From Oscillospiraceae bacterium (GTDB taxonomy: Bacteria; Bacillota; Clostridia; Oscillospirales; Ruminococcaceae): a DNA stretch of 10,811 nucleotides. The stretch's first letter is position 1; every line of letters starts with the position of its first letter. A program made the translations under genes and the position numbers. The notes beneath the pieces were generated by a model that worked only from the letters and a program-made list of their open reading frames with translations, had not been told where the DNA came from and searched no databases. Below, one piece after another: positions 1 through 7,244 of this stretch. The stretch spans positions 1 to 10,811 of the forward strand of contig JAFPXW010000014.1 in NCBI GenBank assembly GCA_017394565.1. Reading direction: 5' to 3'.

Positions 1-1545
1 ACTCGCGAGAAAAATGCCCTTGCCCTGTGCGCTTGCGGCAGTACCGATCCTTACATTGAGAATTGTCTGGACAGTTCGATCGGGCAGCAGGGCGTGATGA
101 GCTGGATCTACGGGCTGCACGTCCTCAATAACGGGTACCACTGCGCCTATGACGTGAATTCCGTTGTCGATACACTGCTCTCGCTCCAGTATCCGGACGG
201 CGGATGGGCGCTGTTCGGGGATTACGGCGACATTGACGTGACGGCGATGACTTTGCAGGCGCTTGCACCGCAGTATCCTTACCGCGGTGATGTGCAGGCG
301 GCTGTCAACCGCGGCGTCGATTTTCTGTCCGAACGGCAGCAGGAGGACGGCGGCTACAAAAGCTTCGGCACGCCCAATCCCGAAAGCGCGGCACAAGTCC
401 TCACAGCCCTGTCCGCGCTCGGCATCAACTGCGAAACAGACGCGCGTTTCATCAAGGGCGACCAGACGCTCATTGACGGCATCGTGAAATATCGCCTGCC
501 CGACGGCAGTTTTTCGCATCTCGAAGGCGATGCCGCGAACGAGACCGCGACCGTGCAGGCACTGTATGCGTTCATCGCCTACAAGCGCATGATGAACGGT
601 CAGCCGCCGCTGCTTGTTTTCGACCACAAGCAGACAGCCGCCCTTCCGGCGGAAACGGCTGCACCGGCACAGACGGCTCCGGCAAATCCCGGAAAGCAGG
701 AAACGGCAGTTTCCGGAGAAATTCCCTTCACCGGCACATCGACCGCAGTCACGGCGATGACAGCAATTTCCACCGGGATCTCCACACAGATCACCACGAC
801 AACCACGGTCACAAATTCAGCCGTCACCTCCGGTACGGCCGTTCCGGCGACGACCTTCACGACCGTCACCACAACGACCGACCGGAAGGAAATGCACCTG
901 ACGCAGGAAACGCTCCAGAATCCCCCGTCCCCCCACGGCGGCACCGGCTACAAGCCTATCGCATCTGCGGTCATTCTCGGAATCGGCGGCATTGCGTGTC
1001 TTGTGCTGGTCGTGCTGCACAGGCGAACTGGCAAGAACTTCCTGTTTGTCGGGATCCTGACGGCGGCAGGCATTGCGGTCATCTGGCTGACGGACATTCG
1101 CAGTGCGGAGGACTACTACAGCGGTGCGGCTGTCCACAAGGAACATCCCATCGGCACGGTCACGCTTGAAATTCGCTGCGACACCGTCGTCGGGAAGTCG
1201 GATGCGGACTATATTCCGGCGGACGGCACGATCCTGGCGCCTACGGTCTTTGAGATCGAGGAGGGCGACACGGTGTTCGACATCCTGATGGAAGCCGCCC
1301 AGACCTACGGCATCCAGGCGGAGAATTCCGGCGGCAGCGGCAATGCCCACGGCATGGTCTATATTTCCGGCATCGGGTATCTGTATGAATTTGATTTCGG
1401 CGATCTGTCCGGCTGGGTTTACCACGTCAACGGCATCACGCCGTCACGCGGCTGCGGCGAATACGTCCTGTCCGACGGCGACCGCATCGAATGGCTGTAC
1501 ACCTGCGAACTCGGACGCGATCTGGATGAGGTATACGAACCATGA
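1..1545 (+). CDS. Surface protein: prenyltransferase-like alpha/alpha toroid, membrane hairpin and DUF4430 domain (5' partial)
   Basis: The reading frame is open from base 1, so the N-terminus (probably a signal peptide and the first part of the toroid) lies outside; the ATG at 94 is internal. Bases 1-600 encode helical repeats with QYPDGGW, QEDGGY and LPDGSF turns, typical of the squalene cyclase/prenyltransferase alpha/alpha toroid fold. A Thr/Ala/Pro-rich linker (about 630-950) follows. Two hydrophobic helices come next (958-1017 and 1036-1095), joined by a basic HRRTGK loop. A C-terminal DUF4430-type domain (about 1141-1535) has SGWVYHVNG and a closing DGDRIEWLYT strand. Toroid plus DUF4430 is the domain order of eukaryotic intrinsic factor and transcobalamin, where cobalamin sits between the two. 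If the basic loop is cytoplasmic, both domains are outside the cell. Its last bases overlap ecfT, so it is probably the ligand-capture partner of that ECF importer. A cobalamin or corrinoid ligand is inferred. Domain calls are fairly sure, function moderate. Confidence 0.85.
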   Translation, partial: TREKNALALCACGSTDPYIENCLDSSIGQQGVMSWIYGLHVLNNGYHCAYDVNSVVDTLLSLQYPDGGWALFGDYGDIDVTAMTLQALAPQYPYRGDVQAAVNRGVDFLSERQQEDGGYKSFGTPNPESAAQVLTALSALGINCETDARFIKGDQTLIDGIVKYRLPDGSFSHLEGDAANETATVQALYAFIAYKRMMNGQPPLLVFDHKQTAALPAETAAPAQTAPANPGKQETAVSGEIPFTGTSTAVTAMTAISTGISTQITTTTTVTNSAVTSGTAVPATTFTTVTTTTDRKEMHLTQETLQNPPSPHGGTGYKPIASAVILGIGGIACLVLVVLHRRTGKNFLFVGILTAAGIAVIWLTDIRSAEDYYSGAAVHKEHPIGTVTLEIRCDTVVGKSDADYIPADGTILAPTVFEIEEGDTVFDILMEAAQTYGIQAENSGGSGNAHGMVYISGIGYLYEFDFGDLSGWVYHVNGITPSRGCGEYVLSDGDRIEWLYTCELGRDLDEVYEP

Positions 1546-2420
1546 GGACGTTTTCCGACCTGAATCCCATCACGCTCGCGGTGTGGTTTTTGTCTGTTGC
1601 CGGGATCTGTATGTTCTGCAATTTTCCTGTCGTGACGGGACTCTCGCTCATGGCGGCCGTGGTCTTTTTCCTCGTGCGCAACAAAACTGCACACCGAAAA
1701 ACGCACCTGTTTTTTGCGGTGTTGTTCCTCGTGCTGGCGCTCGTCAATCCCCTCATGTCCCACAACGGCGTGACGGTGCTGTTCGTGCTAAACCACAACC
1801 CCGTCACCCTCGAAGCGACGCTGTACGGACTGAATTCGGCGGTGATGATCGTCGGGGTGCTGTATTGGTTCCGGTCGATGACACAGATCATGACAAGCGA
1901 AAAACTCCTGTACCTCACCGGCGCTCTGTCGCCGAAGCTTTCGCTCGTGCTGTCGATGTCGCTGCGGTTCGTGCCGCTGTTTGCCAGGCAATCGGAAAAG
2001 ATCGGGCAGTCGCAGAAAGCCCTCGGACTTTACAAAGAGGACAATGCCCTCGACACCATCCGCGGAAAACTGCGTGAATTCTCCGTCCTCATCACCTGGG
2101 CGCTCGAAAACGGCATCATCACCGCGGACAGCATGGAATCCCGCGGCTACGGCATCGGACGCCGGTCGCAATTCCGGACGTTCCGGTTCACGCGGATCGA
2201 TGCCCTGCTGACGCTCCTGACGCTCGCGCTGACCGGCCTCTGTGCGGCGGCGATCGGTACGGGGGCGCTGACATTCGGATTCTATCCGGCGCTGTGCATC
2301 GAACGCTGGGATTCCCTGAGCATCGCCGGGATCCTCGCATTTGCGGCGCTTGTGCTGCTCCCGACCATCATCGAACTGGAGGTGAACCTGCGTTGGCGGT
2401 TTTTGACATCGCGCATCTGA
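1542..2420 (+). CDS. ecfT: ECF transporter transmembrane (T) component
   Basis: 292-aa integral membrane protein, the scaffold that couples ATP hydrolysis by the A subunits to movement of the S component. Hydrophobic helices fill the N-terminal third (about residues 8-110) and there are two more near the C-terminus (about 220-285). Between them lies the amphipathic cytoplasmic region typical of EcfT. It has SLRFVPLFARQSEKIGQSQKALG around Arg142 (split here by function: the LRFVPLF stretch, then the coupling helix) and the hallmark MESRGYG at residues 198-204. The second coupling motif is a good match to the ARG-type signature; the first reads KALG and lacks the usual Arg. The ATG at 1542 overlaps the preceding TGA as ATGA, with GAGG about 11 nt upstream, so translation is probably coupled. 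It is followed directly by the ATPase and S-component genes, which makes the assignment firm. Confidence 0.9.
   Translation: MRTFSDLNPITLAVWFLSVAGICMFCNFPVVTGLSLMAAVVFFLVRNKTAHRKTHLFFAVLFLVLALVNPLMSHNGVTVLFVLNHNPVTLEATLYGLNSAVMIVGVLYWFRSMTQIMTSEKLLYLTGALSPKLSLVLSMSLRFVPLFARQSEKIGQSQKALGLYKEDNALDTIRGKLREFSVLITWALENGIITADSMESRGYGIGRRSQFRTFRFTRIDALLTLLTLALTGLCAAAIGTGALTFGFYPALCIERWDSLSIAGILAFAALVLLPTIIELEVNLRWRFLTSRI
2378..2384 (+). promoter_or_regulatory. Shine-Dalgarno that fixes a TTG start for the ATPase
   Basis: GGAGGTG lies inside the 3' end of ecfT, 8 nt before TTG at 2393. No ATG or GTG in the ATPase frame has a comparable site. The ABC domain proper begins a few codons later (VFDIAHLNFSY), so the upstream in-frame ATG at 2294 is an unlikely start. 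Confidence 0.75.
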
Positions 2421-4030
2421 ATTTTTCGTATCCCGAATGTCCTGCGCCTGCCCTGCAGGACATCTCTTTGCAGCTCAAACAAGGCGAATTCGCAGTCCTT
2501 TGCGGTGCGACCGGCAGCGGAAAATCGACCTTTCTCCGGATGCTCAAACGGGAACTGACACCGCTTGGGGACATTTCGGGCGAGGTGCAGTTTCACGGCA
2601 AGCCGCTCTCCGCGCTCGATGACCGGACTGCCGCGTCCGCCATCGGATTCGTCATGCAGAAACCCGAACAGCAGATCGTGACCGACAAGGTCTGGCATGA
2701 ACTGGCGTTCGGGTTGGAAAATCTGCACCTGCCGCAGCGTGAAATGCAGCGAAGGATCGCGGAAATTGTAAGCTATTTCGGCATCGGCGACTGGTATCAC
2801 CGCGAAACTGCCGACCTGTCCGGCGGACAGAAGCAGCTCCTGAATTTAGCGGCAGTACTTGCCATGCAGCCGGAAGTCCTCATCCTCGATGAACCGACGG
2901 CGCAGCTGGATCCGATCGCGGCGGCGGAATTCATCACGACGCTGCACCGGCTTTGCGAGGACACGGGACTGACCATCCTGATGGCGGAGCATCGTCTGGA
3001 GGAAGCGGTTCCCGTCTGCGACCGGCTTCTGGTGATGGAACACGGCCGATTACTTCTGAACGGAGAGCCGCGTAAGGTCCTTGCCGCGCTTTCCGAAAAG
3101 CCGGAGCTCCTCTGCGCCATGCCTGCCGCGGCACGGCTTGCCTGTGAGCTTTCGCACGAGGGGGATTGTCCGCTGACGGTGCGCGAGGGGCGGCGCTTTC
3201 TGCATGAGAATTTTAATAATTCCGTGCGTTCCCTGCCCTTGCCGGAAACGGCACCGACATCGGCGGCGGCGCTGCAATTCAAGGATGTCTGGCTTCGCTA
3301 CGAGAAACAGGGCGCGGACATTCTGCGCGGCATGGCGTTTTCGGTGCAGACAGGTGAGATTTTCTGCATCCTGGGCAGCAACGGTTCCGGAAAATCGACA
3401 ACCCTCCGCGCGGCGGCGGCCTTGCAAAAGCCCTGCAGCGGCGAGATCCGCGTGTTCGGAAAACCGCTGAAGACCTACAAAAACCAGTCGCTTTACCGCG
3501 AATGTCTGGCGATGCTGCCGCAGGATGTGCAGACGGTGTTCCTGCGCAATACGGTGCGTGAGGAATTGCAGGAATGTGGTGCATCCGATCCGCCGTTCCC
3601 GATGGAGCATCTGCTTGACCTGCACCCCTATGACCTGTCCGGCGGTGAACAGCAGATCGCGGCGCTTGCGAAAGTCCTCGCCGCAAACCCCAGGCTCCTG
3701 CTGCTCGACGAGCCGACGAAGGGCATGGATGCCGCGATGAAACTGCAATTTGCGGACATCCTGCGAAATCTGAAAGCCGATGGCAAGACCGTCGTGATCG
3801 TGACGCATGATGTGGAATTTGCGGCGATCTGCGCCGACCGGTGTGCGATGTGCTTTGACGGACAGATCACTGCGGTCGGGACACCGGGGGAATTTTTTGC
3901 CGGAAACAATTTCTACACGACCGCCGTCAGCCGCATCACACGGGGATTTTTCGACGGTGCTGTCACGCTGGAGCAAGCCGCCGCCCTCTGCCGGACAAAC
4001 GGCAGAAAGGAGGCCGCCCCATGCTTGTGA
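2393..4030 (+). CDS. ecfA: Fused ECF transporter ATPase (EcfA-EcfA', two ABC domains)
   Basis: 545 aa from the TTG at 2393; the first 28 nt overlap ecfT. It supplies both nucleotide-binding subunits of the ECF importer in one chain at the cytoplasmic face. Domain 1 has Walker A GATGSGKST (residues 38-46), Q-loop VMQKPEQQI, signature LSGGQ (142-146), Walker B ILDEP with Asp166/Glu167, and switch His200 in MAEHR. Domain 2 has Walker A GSNGSGKST (328-336), Q-loop MLPQDVQ, signature LSGGE (415-419), Walker B LLDEP with Asp439/Glu440, and His472 in VTHD. Both sets of catalytic residues are complete, so both sites should hydrolyse ATP. A linker of about 60-70 residues joins the domains. Separate ecfA1 and ecfA2 genes are the commoner form, but fused versions are known in dedicated (group I) ECF systems. 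The following S-component gene overlaps its 3' end by 10 nt. Confidence 0.92.
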   Translation: MAVFDIAHLNFSYPECPAPALQDISLQLKQGEFAVLCGATGSGKSTFLRMLKRELTPLGDISGEVQFHGKPLSALDDRTAASAIGFVMQKPEQQIVTDKVWHELAFGLENLHLPQREMQRRIAEIVSYFGIGDWYHRETADLSGGQKQLLNLAAVLAMQPEVLILDEPTAQLDPIAAAEFITTLHRLCEDTGLTILMAEHRLEEAVPVCDRLLVMEHGRLLLNGEPRKVLAALSEKPELLCAMPAAARLACELSHEGDCPLTVREGRRFLHENFNNSVRSLPLPETAPTSAAALQFKDVWLRYEKQGADILRGMAFSVQTGEIFCILGSNGSGKSTTLRAAAALQKPCSGEIRVFGKPLKTYKNQSLYRECLAMLPQDVQTVFLRNTVREELQECGASDPPFPMEHLLDLHPYDLSGGEQQIAALAKVLAANPRLLLLDEPTKGMDAAMKLQFADILRNLKADGKTVVIVTHDVEFAAICADRCAMCFDGQITAVGTPGEFFAGNNFYTTAVSRITRGFFDGAVTLEQAAALCRTNGRKEAAPCL

Positions 4031-4707
4031 TCGAAAGCAAACCCTTGCGCTCCGTGATCCGGACTGTCGTGCCGTTCGTCATCGTGCCGGCGCTGGCCTT
4101 GTTCGGCGCCGTCGTCTTTGACCGCAAGCGGCACATCATCATTTCGATGGCGATCGCGGTTTTTGCCCTGCTGCTGTTCGCGTCCGGCTATGAACGGCGG
4201 TCGGTGGGGACACGGCGCATGGTCATTGCGGCCGTCATGACGGCGCTGTGCTTTACCGGACGCTTCCTCCCGATCCTGAAGCCGGTCGCGGCGCTGACCA
4301 TCATCACGGCGCTCTACCTCGGCGGTGAAGCCGGATTTCTGGTCGGTGCGCTGTCGGCGATCCTCTCGAATTTCTATTTCGGGCAAGGGCCGTGGACGGC
4401 ATTTCAGATGCTGGCGTGGGGCTTGATCGGGCTGATCGCTGGCATTCTCGCGAAACCCCTGAAGCGCAGTCTGCCGCTGCTGCTGCTGTACGGGCTGATC
4501 TCAGGGCTGGCGTATTCGTTCATCATGGATGTCTGGACAGTGCTGTGGTATGCGGAACGGTTCGACTGGTCGCTGTATCTGAGCGCCCTTGTCACCGCGA
4601 TCCCGTATACGGTGTCGTATGTGATCTCGAATGTGCTGTTCCTTGCGGTACTGGCCAGACCGTTCGGAGAAAAGCTCGGACGTGTGCAGAGGAAATACGG
4701 GATTTAG
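4021..4707 (+). CDS. ECF transporter S (substrate-binding) component, probable corrinoid/cobalamin type
   Basis: 228-aa membrane protein. Two N-terminal helices (about residues 12-55) precede a GYERRSVGTRRMVIAAVM segment, after which the usual six-helix S-component core begins. The family-like block around residues 86-145 includes GRFLPILKP, GEAGFLVGALSA, SNFYFGQGPW (Phe120-Trp125) and GLIGLIAG. I recall this SNF-FGQGPW type from clostridial ECF operons that also carry DUF4430 surface proteins, so I infer a corrinoid such as cobalamin; the sequence alone does not prove the ligand. The start is well supported: AAAGGAGG (4006-4013) stands 7 nt before ATG, which overlaps the stop of the ATPase gene by 10 nt. 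It is the last gene of the operon. S component is firm, substrate about even odds or slightly better. Confidence 0.85.
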   Translation: MLVIESKPLRSVIRTVVPFVIVPALALFGAVVFDRKRHIIISMAIAVFALLLFASGYERRSVGTRRMVIAAVMTALCFTGRFLPILKPVAALTIITALYLGGEAGFLVGALSAILSNFYFGQGPWTAFQMLAWGLIGLIAGILAKPLKRSLPLLLLYGLISGLAYSFIMDVWTVLWYAERFDWSLYLSALVTAIPYTVSYVISNVLFLAVLARPFGEKLGRVQRKYGI

Positions 4708-4831
4708 GCGAATCATGCCTTGAGTAATGTGTTTTTTGAAAATACGGTTACATACTGTTTGATCTTAGAAAAGACACCGCCCCGAAGCACTTCAAAATGC
4801 TTCGGGGCAGATCTTCTATAGGGAGAAATCG
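4708..4831. other. Convergent intergenic region
   Basis: This gap lies between the tails of the ECF operon and the protease operon. Apart from the hairpin at 4779-4808 it is AT-rich, and I see no gene or convincing promoter in it. Confidence 0.6.
4779..4808 (-). terminator. Rho-independent terminator, mainly for the protease operon
   Basis: GCCCCGAAGCA (4779-4789) and TGCTTCGGGGC (4798-4808) form a perfect 11-bp stem with an 8-nt loop. On the minus strand the stem starts about 24 nt after the protease stop codon and is followed by GGTGTCTTTTCT, a modest U-tract. On the plus strand the bases after the stem (AGATCTTCT) are a poor U-tract. The hairpin probably serves the minus strand best and may also slow transcripts arriving from the ECF operon. 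Confidence 0.8.
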
Positions 4832-7234
4832 TCATTTCGATACTGTGACGGTATAGCCGCCGTCCGATCCCTCGCCGATGGTCACGGTGTAGCCGGTGTC
4901 GATGGTCTGGTCGCCGTTGGCATCGTAGCCTGCGAAATTGCTCGTGCCAAAGCGGATCGTATCGCCGGTGTGGTAGAATCCGCTGCCGTCATTGACCAGA
5001 CGCAGCACGCGGATCTTGTCGTCGCCCATGTAGAACTCCGAGAAATTATCATACTTGAACGCGGTGCCGTTCACCTCCGCCTGCACATGGAAAATGCGCA
5101 CGCCGGCATCCTCTGTATACATATCTGCATTGTTGCCGGTACGCGAAACGGCTTCGATCAGGAAGTATTCCGAGGTGTAGTCTCCCTCATTTCCCGTGAT
5201 CGGCAAAATCAGACAGCTTCCCTCCTGCGAGGCATCCGCGAGGCGGAAGGTCTTTTGCCCCTTGCCGGTGTAGGTATCCACCTGCAAGTCCGTTAGCCAG
5301 CCGTACATCAGCTTCGAGAAGCTGCAAAAATCGCCGATGGAATCATCCATGCGCTCGAATCCGGCTTCGCCATGCAGTCCCTCGTAATCGTCATTGCCGT
5401 ATTTGTAGTAATCCGGCAGTCCGATCGAATGTCCCATCTCGTGGATGAGTGTCTGCTTGAGGTAGGTCATGTCCTGCGCATTCGGCATCACGTCCATGAT
5501 GATGTAGCTGGTCAGCCTCATGTTGTCCACAGTGAAATACGGGTTCTGATACCATGTGCCGGTGCAGCCGTACCAGTACTGCTTCATCGCATCCGACGCA
5601 TTGTCCAGCGGAACGGTGAACGAAATGCAGTCGATCACGCCGTCGCCGTTGCCGTCGTAGTCCTGATAGTTGATCTGACTGTCAAGTCCCTGCAGGACTT
5701 CCATGACCATTTTCTCGTATTCGTACTGTCCCTGCGAGTAGTCCGCCATATTGCCCTTGCAGGTGTAGCGATACACATCGCCGTCGATGTGGAGATTGCC
5801 GTAGGAGGCGCGGTCGTACCATGCGGTCACACTCTCGTAGGGTGCCGCCGTTCTGCCGTTTCCGTAGAGTTCCTCACGGATCTGGTCGGTGGTGTAGGCC
5901 GTGTCAAGGTATTTGGCATCCGCAAAATCCACATAGACATTCAGCATCTTAACATCGCCCGTGGAAGGCGTTGCCGTACCGAACTGCTCCACGACGGACG
6001 GGAGCAGTTTTCCGCGCGGGATCGGCGTTTCCGGCGTCAGGAGCATCCGCTTCATCATCGCCAGATCGTACACGTCGATCACGCTGTCCTGCACCACATC
6101 GCCAGCCTGCCAGTCGGCCAGGTGAACGTCCTGCACGCCCAGCAGCCATTTCTGCATGGCAACAATATCCAGCGTACTGAACACACCGTCTGCATTGACA
6201 TCGCCTGCGATGCCGGTGGAGTATTCTGTTTCCGTGGGGAGTGTGGGATCGGGCGTTTCCGGTGTGACAGCCGAAAGGTCAAAGCGTCCGGACTCGGATT
6301 TGAGCTTGCTCCATGTGTATTTCAGGAACCACTGGTCAAAGGTATTGATATAACTGCAAGAACCTGCCATCATGATGGAATTCTCGCCGCCGGGGAAACC
6401 GCCGACCGGAAAACCATCCGATTCGCCCTCACCGCCGTAATAGTCCGGAAAACCGAATCCGTGCCCCATTTCATGCAGGAGGATGTGTTCGCTGGTCGTG
6501 CCGTTCAGAAGCCCCATGATCGACTGGTCGGACAGGATCTGCCCGTAATGGTAGCCGTAGCCGCCCATATTGATCATGCCGGTGATGCCGTGGAGGTACA
6601 TATCATAGCGATTGTTGTAATCGCCGTTGTAGCTCCAGTTTTTGTCCGACCAATGCACATAGCGCGAAAGATCGGTCGGTTCTGCCGGCTGGATCGCCGG
6701 AACGCTGGCATCGCCCATGCCGGAGGAGATCATGTCATCGCGCAGCCACGAATTTGCCGTATCGGTGTAAACCACTTCATCCGGCTGACGGTCGAGAATG
6801 CAGCTTTCGTCGAGAACGGCGTACCCCACGACGTTCACATTGACGTGCGTGAACGGCCATTCATCATAGCCGATGAGGTGATCCGTCCACTGGTTGACTG
6901 CTTTTTCGAGCATTTCTGGCAATTTCCGGCGCTGCTCCAATGTGATCGGCTCGTAGGACTGCCAGAGCAGGATATAATTGAGCGTGCCGTTTCCGGCTAC
7001 GATCTGATCGTAGATGGTTGCCCATGCTTCGCAGGATTTTTCGGGTTCGATGCGGTTCTGCCAGATCCAGTCGCAGGCATTGCGGTAATCCTGCGGCATA
7101 TCGGACAGGCTTTCTGCACAAGCCGTCAATGTATACGGCGTTTCTCCTGCAAACGTCTGCGGCAGGGTTTCTGCTGTCAGCATCATGGCAGCAGACAGGA
7201 ACGCTGCTGCAAATTTCATCCATTTTCTCATCAT
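4832..7234 (-). CDS. Secreted zinc metalloprotease with two catalytic domains and an internal type I dockerin
   Basis: 800 aa from ATG at 7234. AAGGGGG (7246-7240) lies 5 nt before it and overlaps the stop of the upstream paralogue; the in-frame ATG at 7258 lacks this site. Residues 1-30 form a signal peptide (MMRKWMKFAAAF, then a hydrophobic core). Domain 1 (about 45-325) has DWIWQNRIE near its start and the zinc site HEMGHGFGFPD (His254, Glu255, His258, Asp264), followed by GGEGESDGFP and GGENSIMMAG. A dockerin (344-400) has one canonical calcium loop, DVNADGVFSTLD, and a weaker second, DVVQDSVIDVYD. Domain 2 (about 420-660) has HEMGHSIGLPDYY (His598, Glu599, His602, Asp608), close to M6 immune-inhibitor-A proteases. 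The C-terminal part (660-800) looks beta-rich. The dockerin implies attachment to a cohesin scaffold at the cell surface. Substrate unknown. Both active sites look intact. Confidence 0.88.
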   Translation of the reverse strand: MMRKWMKFAAAFLSAAMMLTAETLPQTFAGETPYTLTACAESLSDMPQDYRNACDWIWQNRIEPEKSCEAWATIYDQIVAGNGTLNYILLWQSYEPITLEQRRKLPEMLEKAVNQWTDHLIGYDEWPFTHVNVNVVGYAVLDESCILDRQPDEVVYTDTANSWLRDDMISSGMGDASVPAIQPAEPTDLSRYVHWSDKNWSYNGDYNNRYDMYLHGITGMINMGGYGYHYGQILSDQSIMGLLNGTTSEHILLHEMGHGFGFPDYYGGEGESDGFPVGGFPGGENSIMMAGSCSYINTFDQWFLKYTWSKLKSESGRFDLSAVTPETPDPTLPTETEYSTGIAGDVNADGVFSTLDIVAMQKWLLGVQDVHLADWQAGDVVQDSVIDVYDLAMMKRMLLTPETPIPRGKLLPSVVEQFGTATPSTGDVKMLNVYVDFADAKYLDTAYTTDQIREELYGNGRTAAPYESVTAWYDRASYGNLHIDGDVYRYTCKGNMADYSQGQYEYEKMVMEVLQGLDSQINYQDYDGNGDGVIDCISFTVPLDNASDAMKQYWYGCTGTWYQNPYFTVDNMRLTSYIIMDVMPNAQDMTYLKQTLIHEMGHSIGLPDYYKYGNDDYEGLHGEAGFERMDDSIGDFCSFSKLMYGWLTDLQVDTYTGKGQKTFRLADASQEGSCLILPITGNEGDYTSEYFLIEAVSRTGNNADMYTEDAGVRIFHVQAEVNGTAFKYDNFSEFYMGDDKIRVLRLVNDGSGFYHTGDTIRFGTSNFAGYDANGDQTIDTGYTVTIGEGSDGGYTVTVSK

Positions 7235-7244
7235 TCTGTCCCCC

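Noticed and set aside
718..735. IPFTG as a sortase signal in the surface protein
   Set aside because: It lies inside the Thr-rich linker, is not followed by a hydrophobic helix and basic tail at the usual distance, and is far from the C-terminus.
2294..2392. ATG at 2294 as the start of the ATPase
   Set aside because: It has no ribosome binding site, lies deep inside ecfT and adds residues unlike any ABC N-terminus. TTG at 2393 has a strong site.
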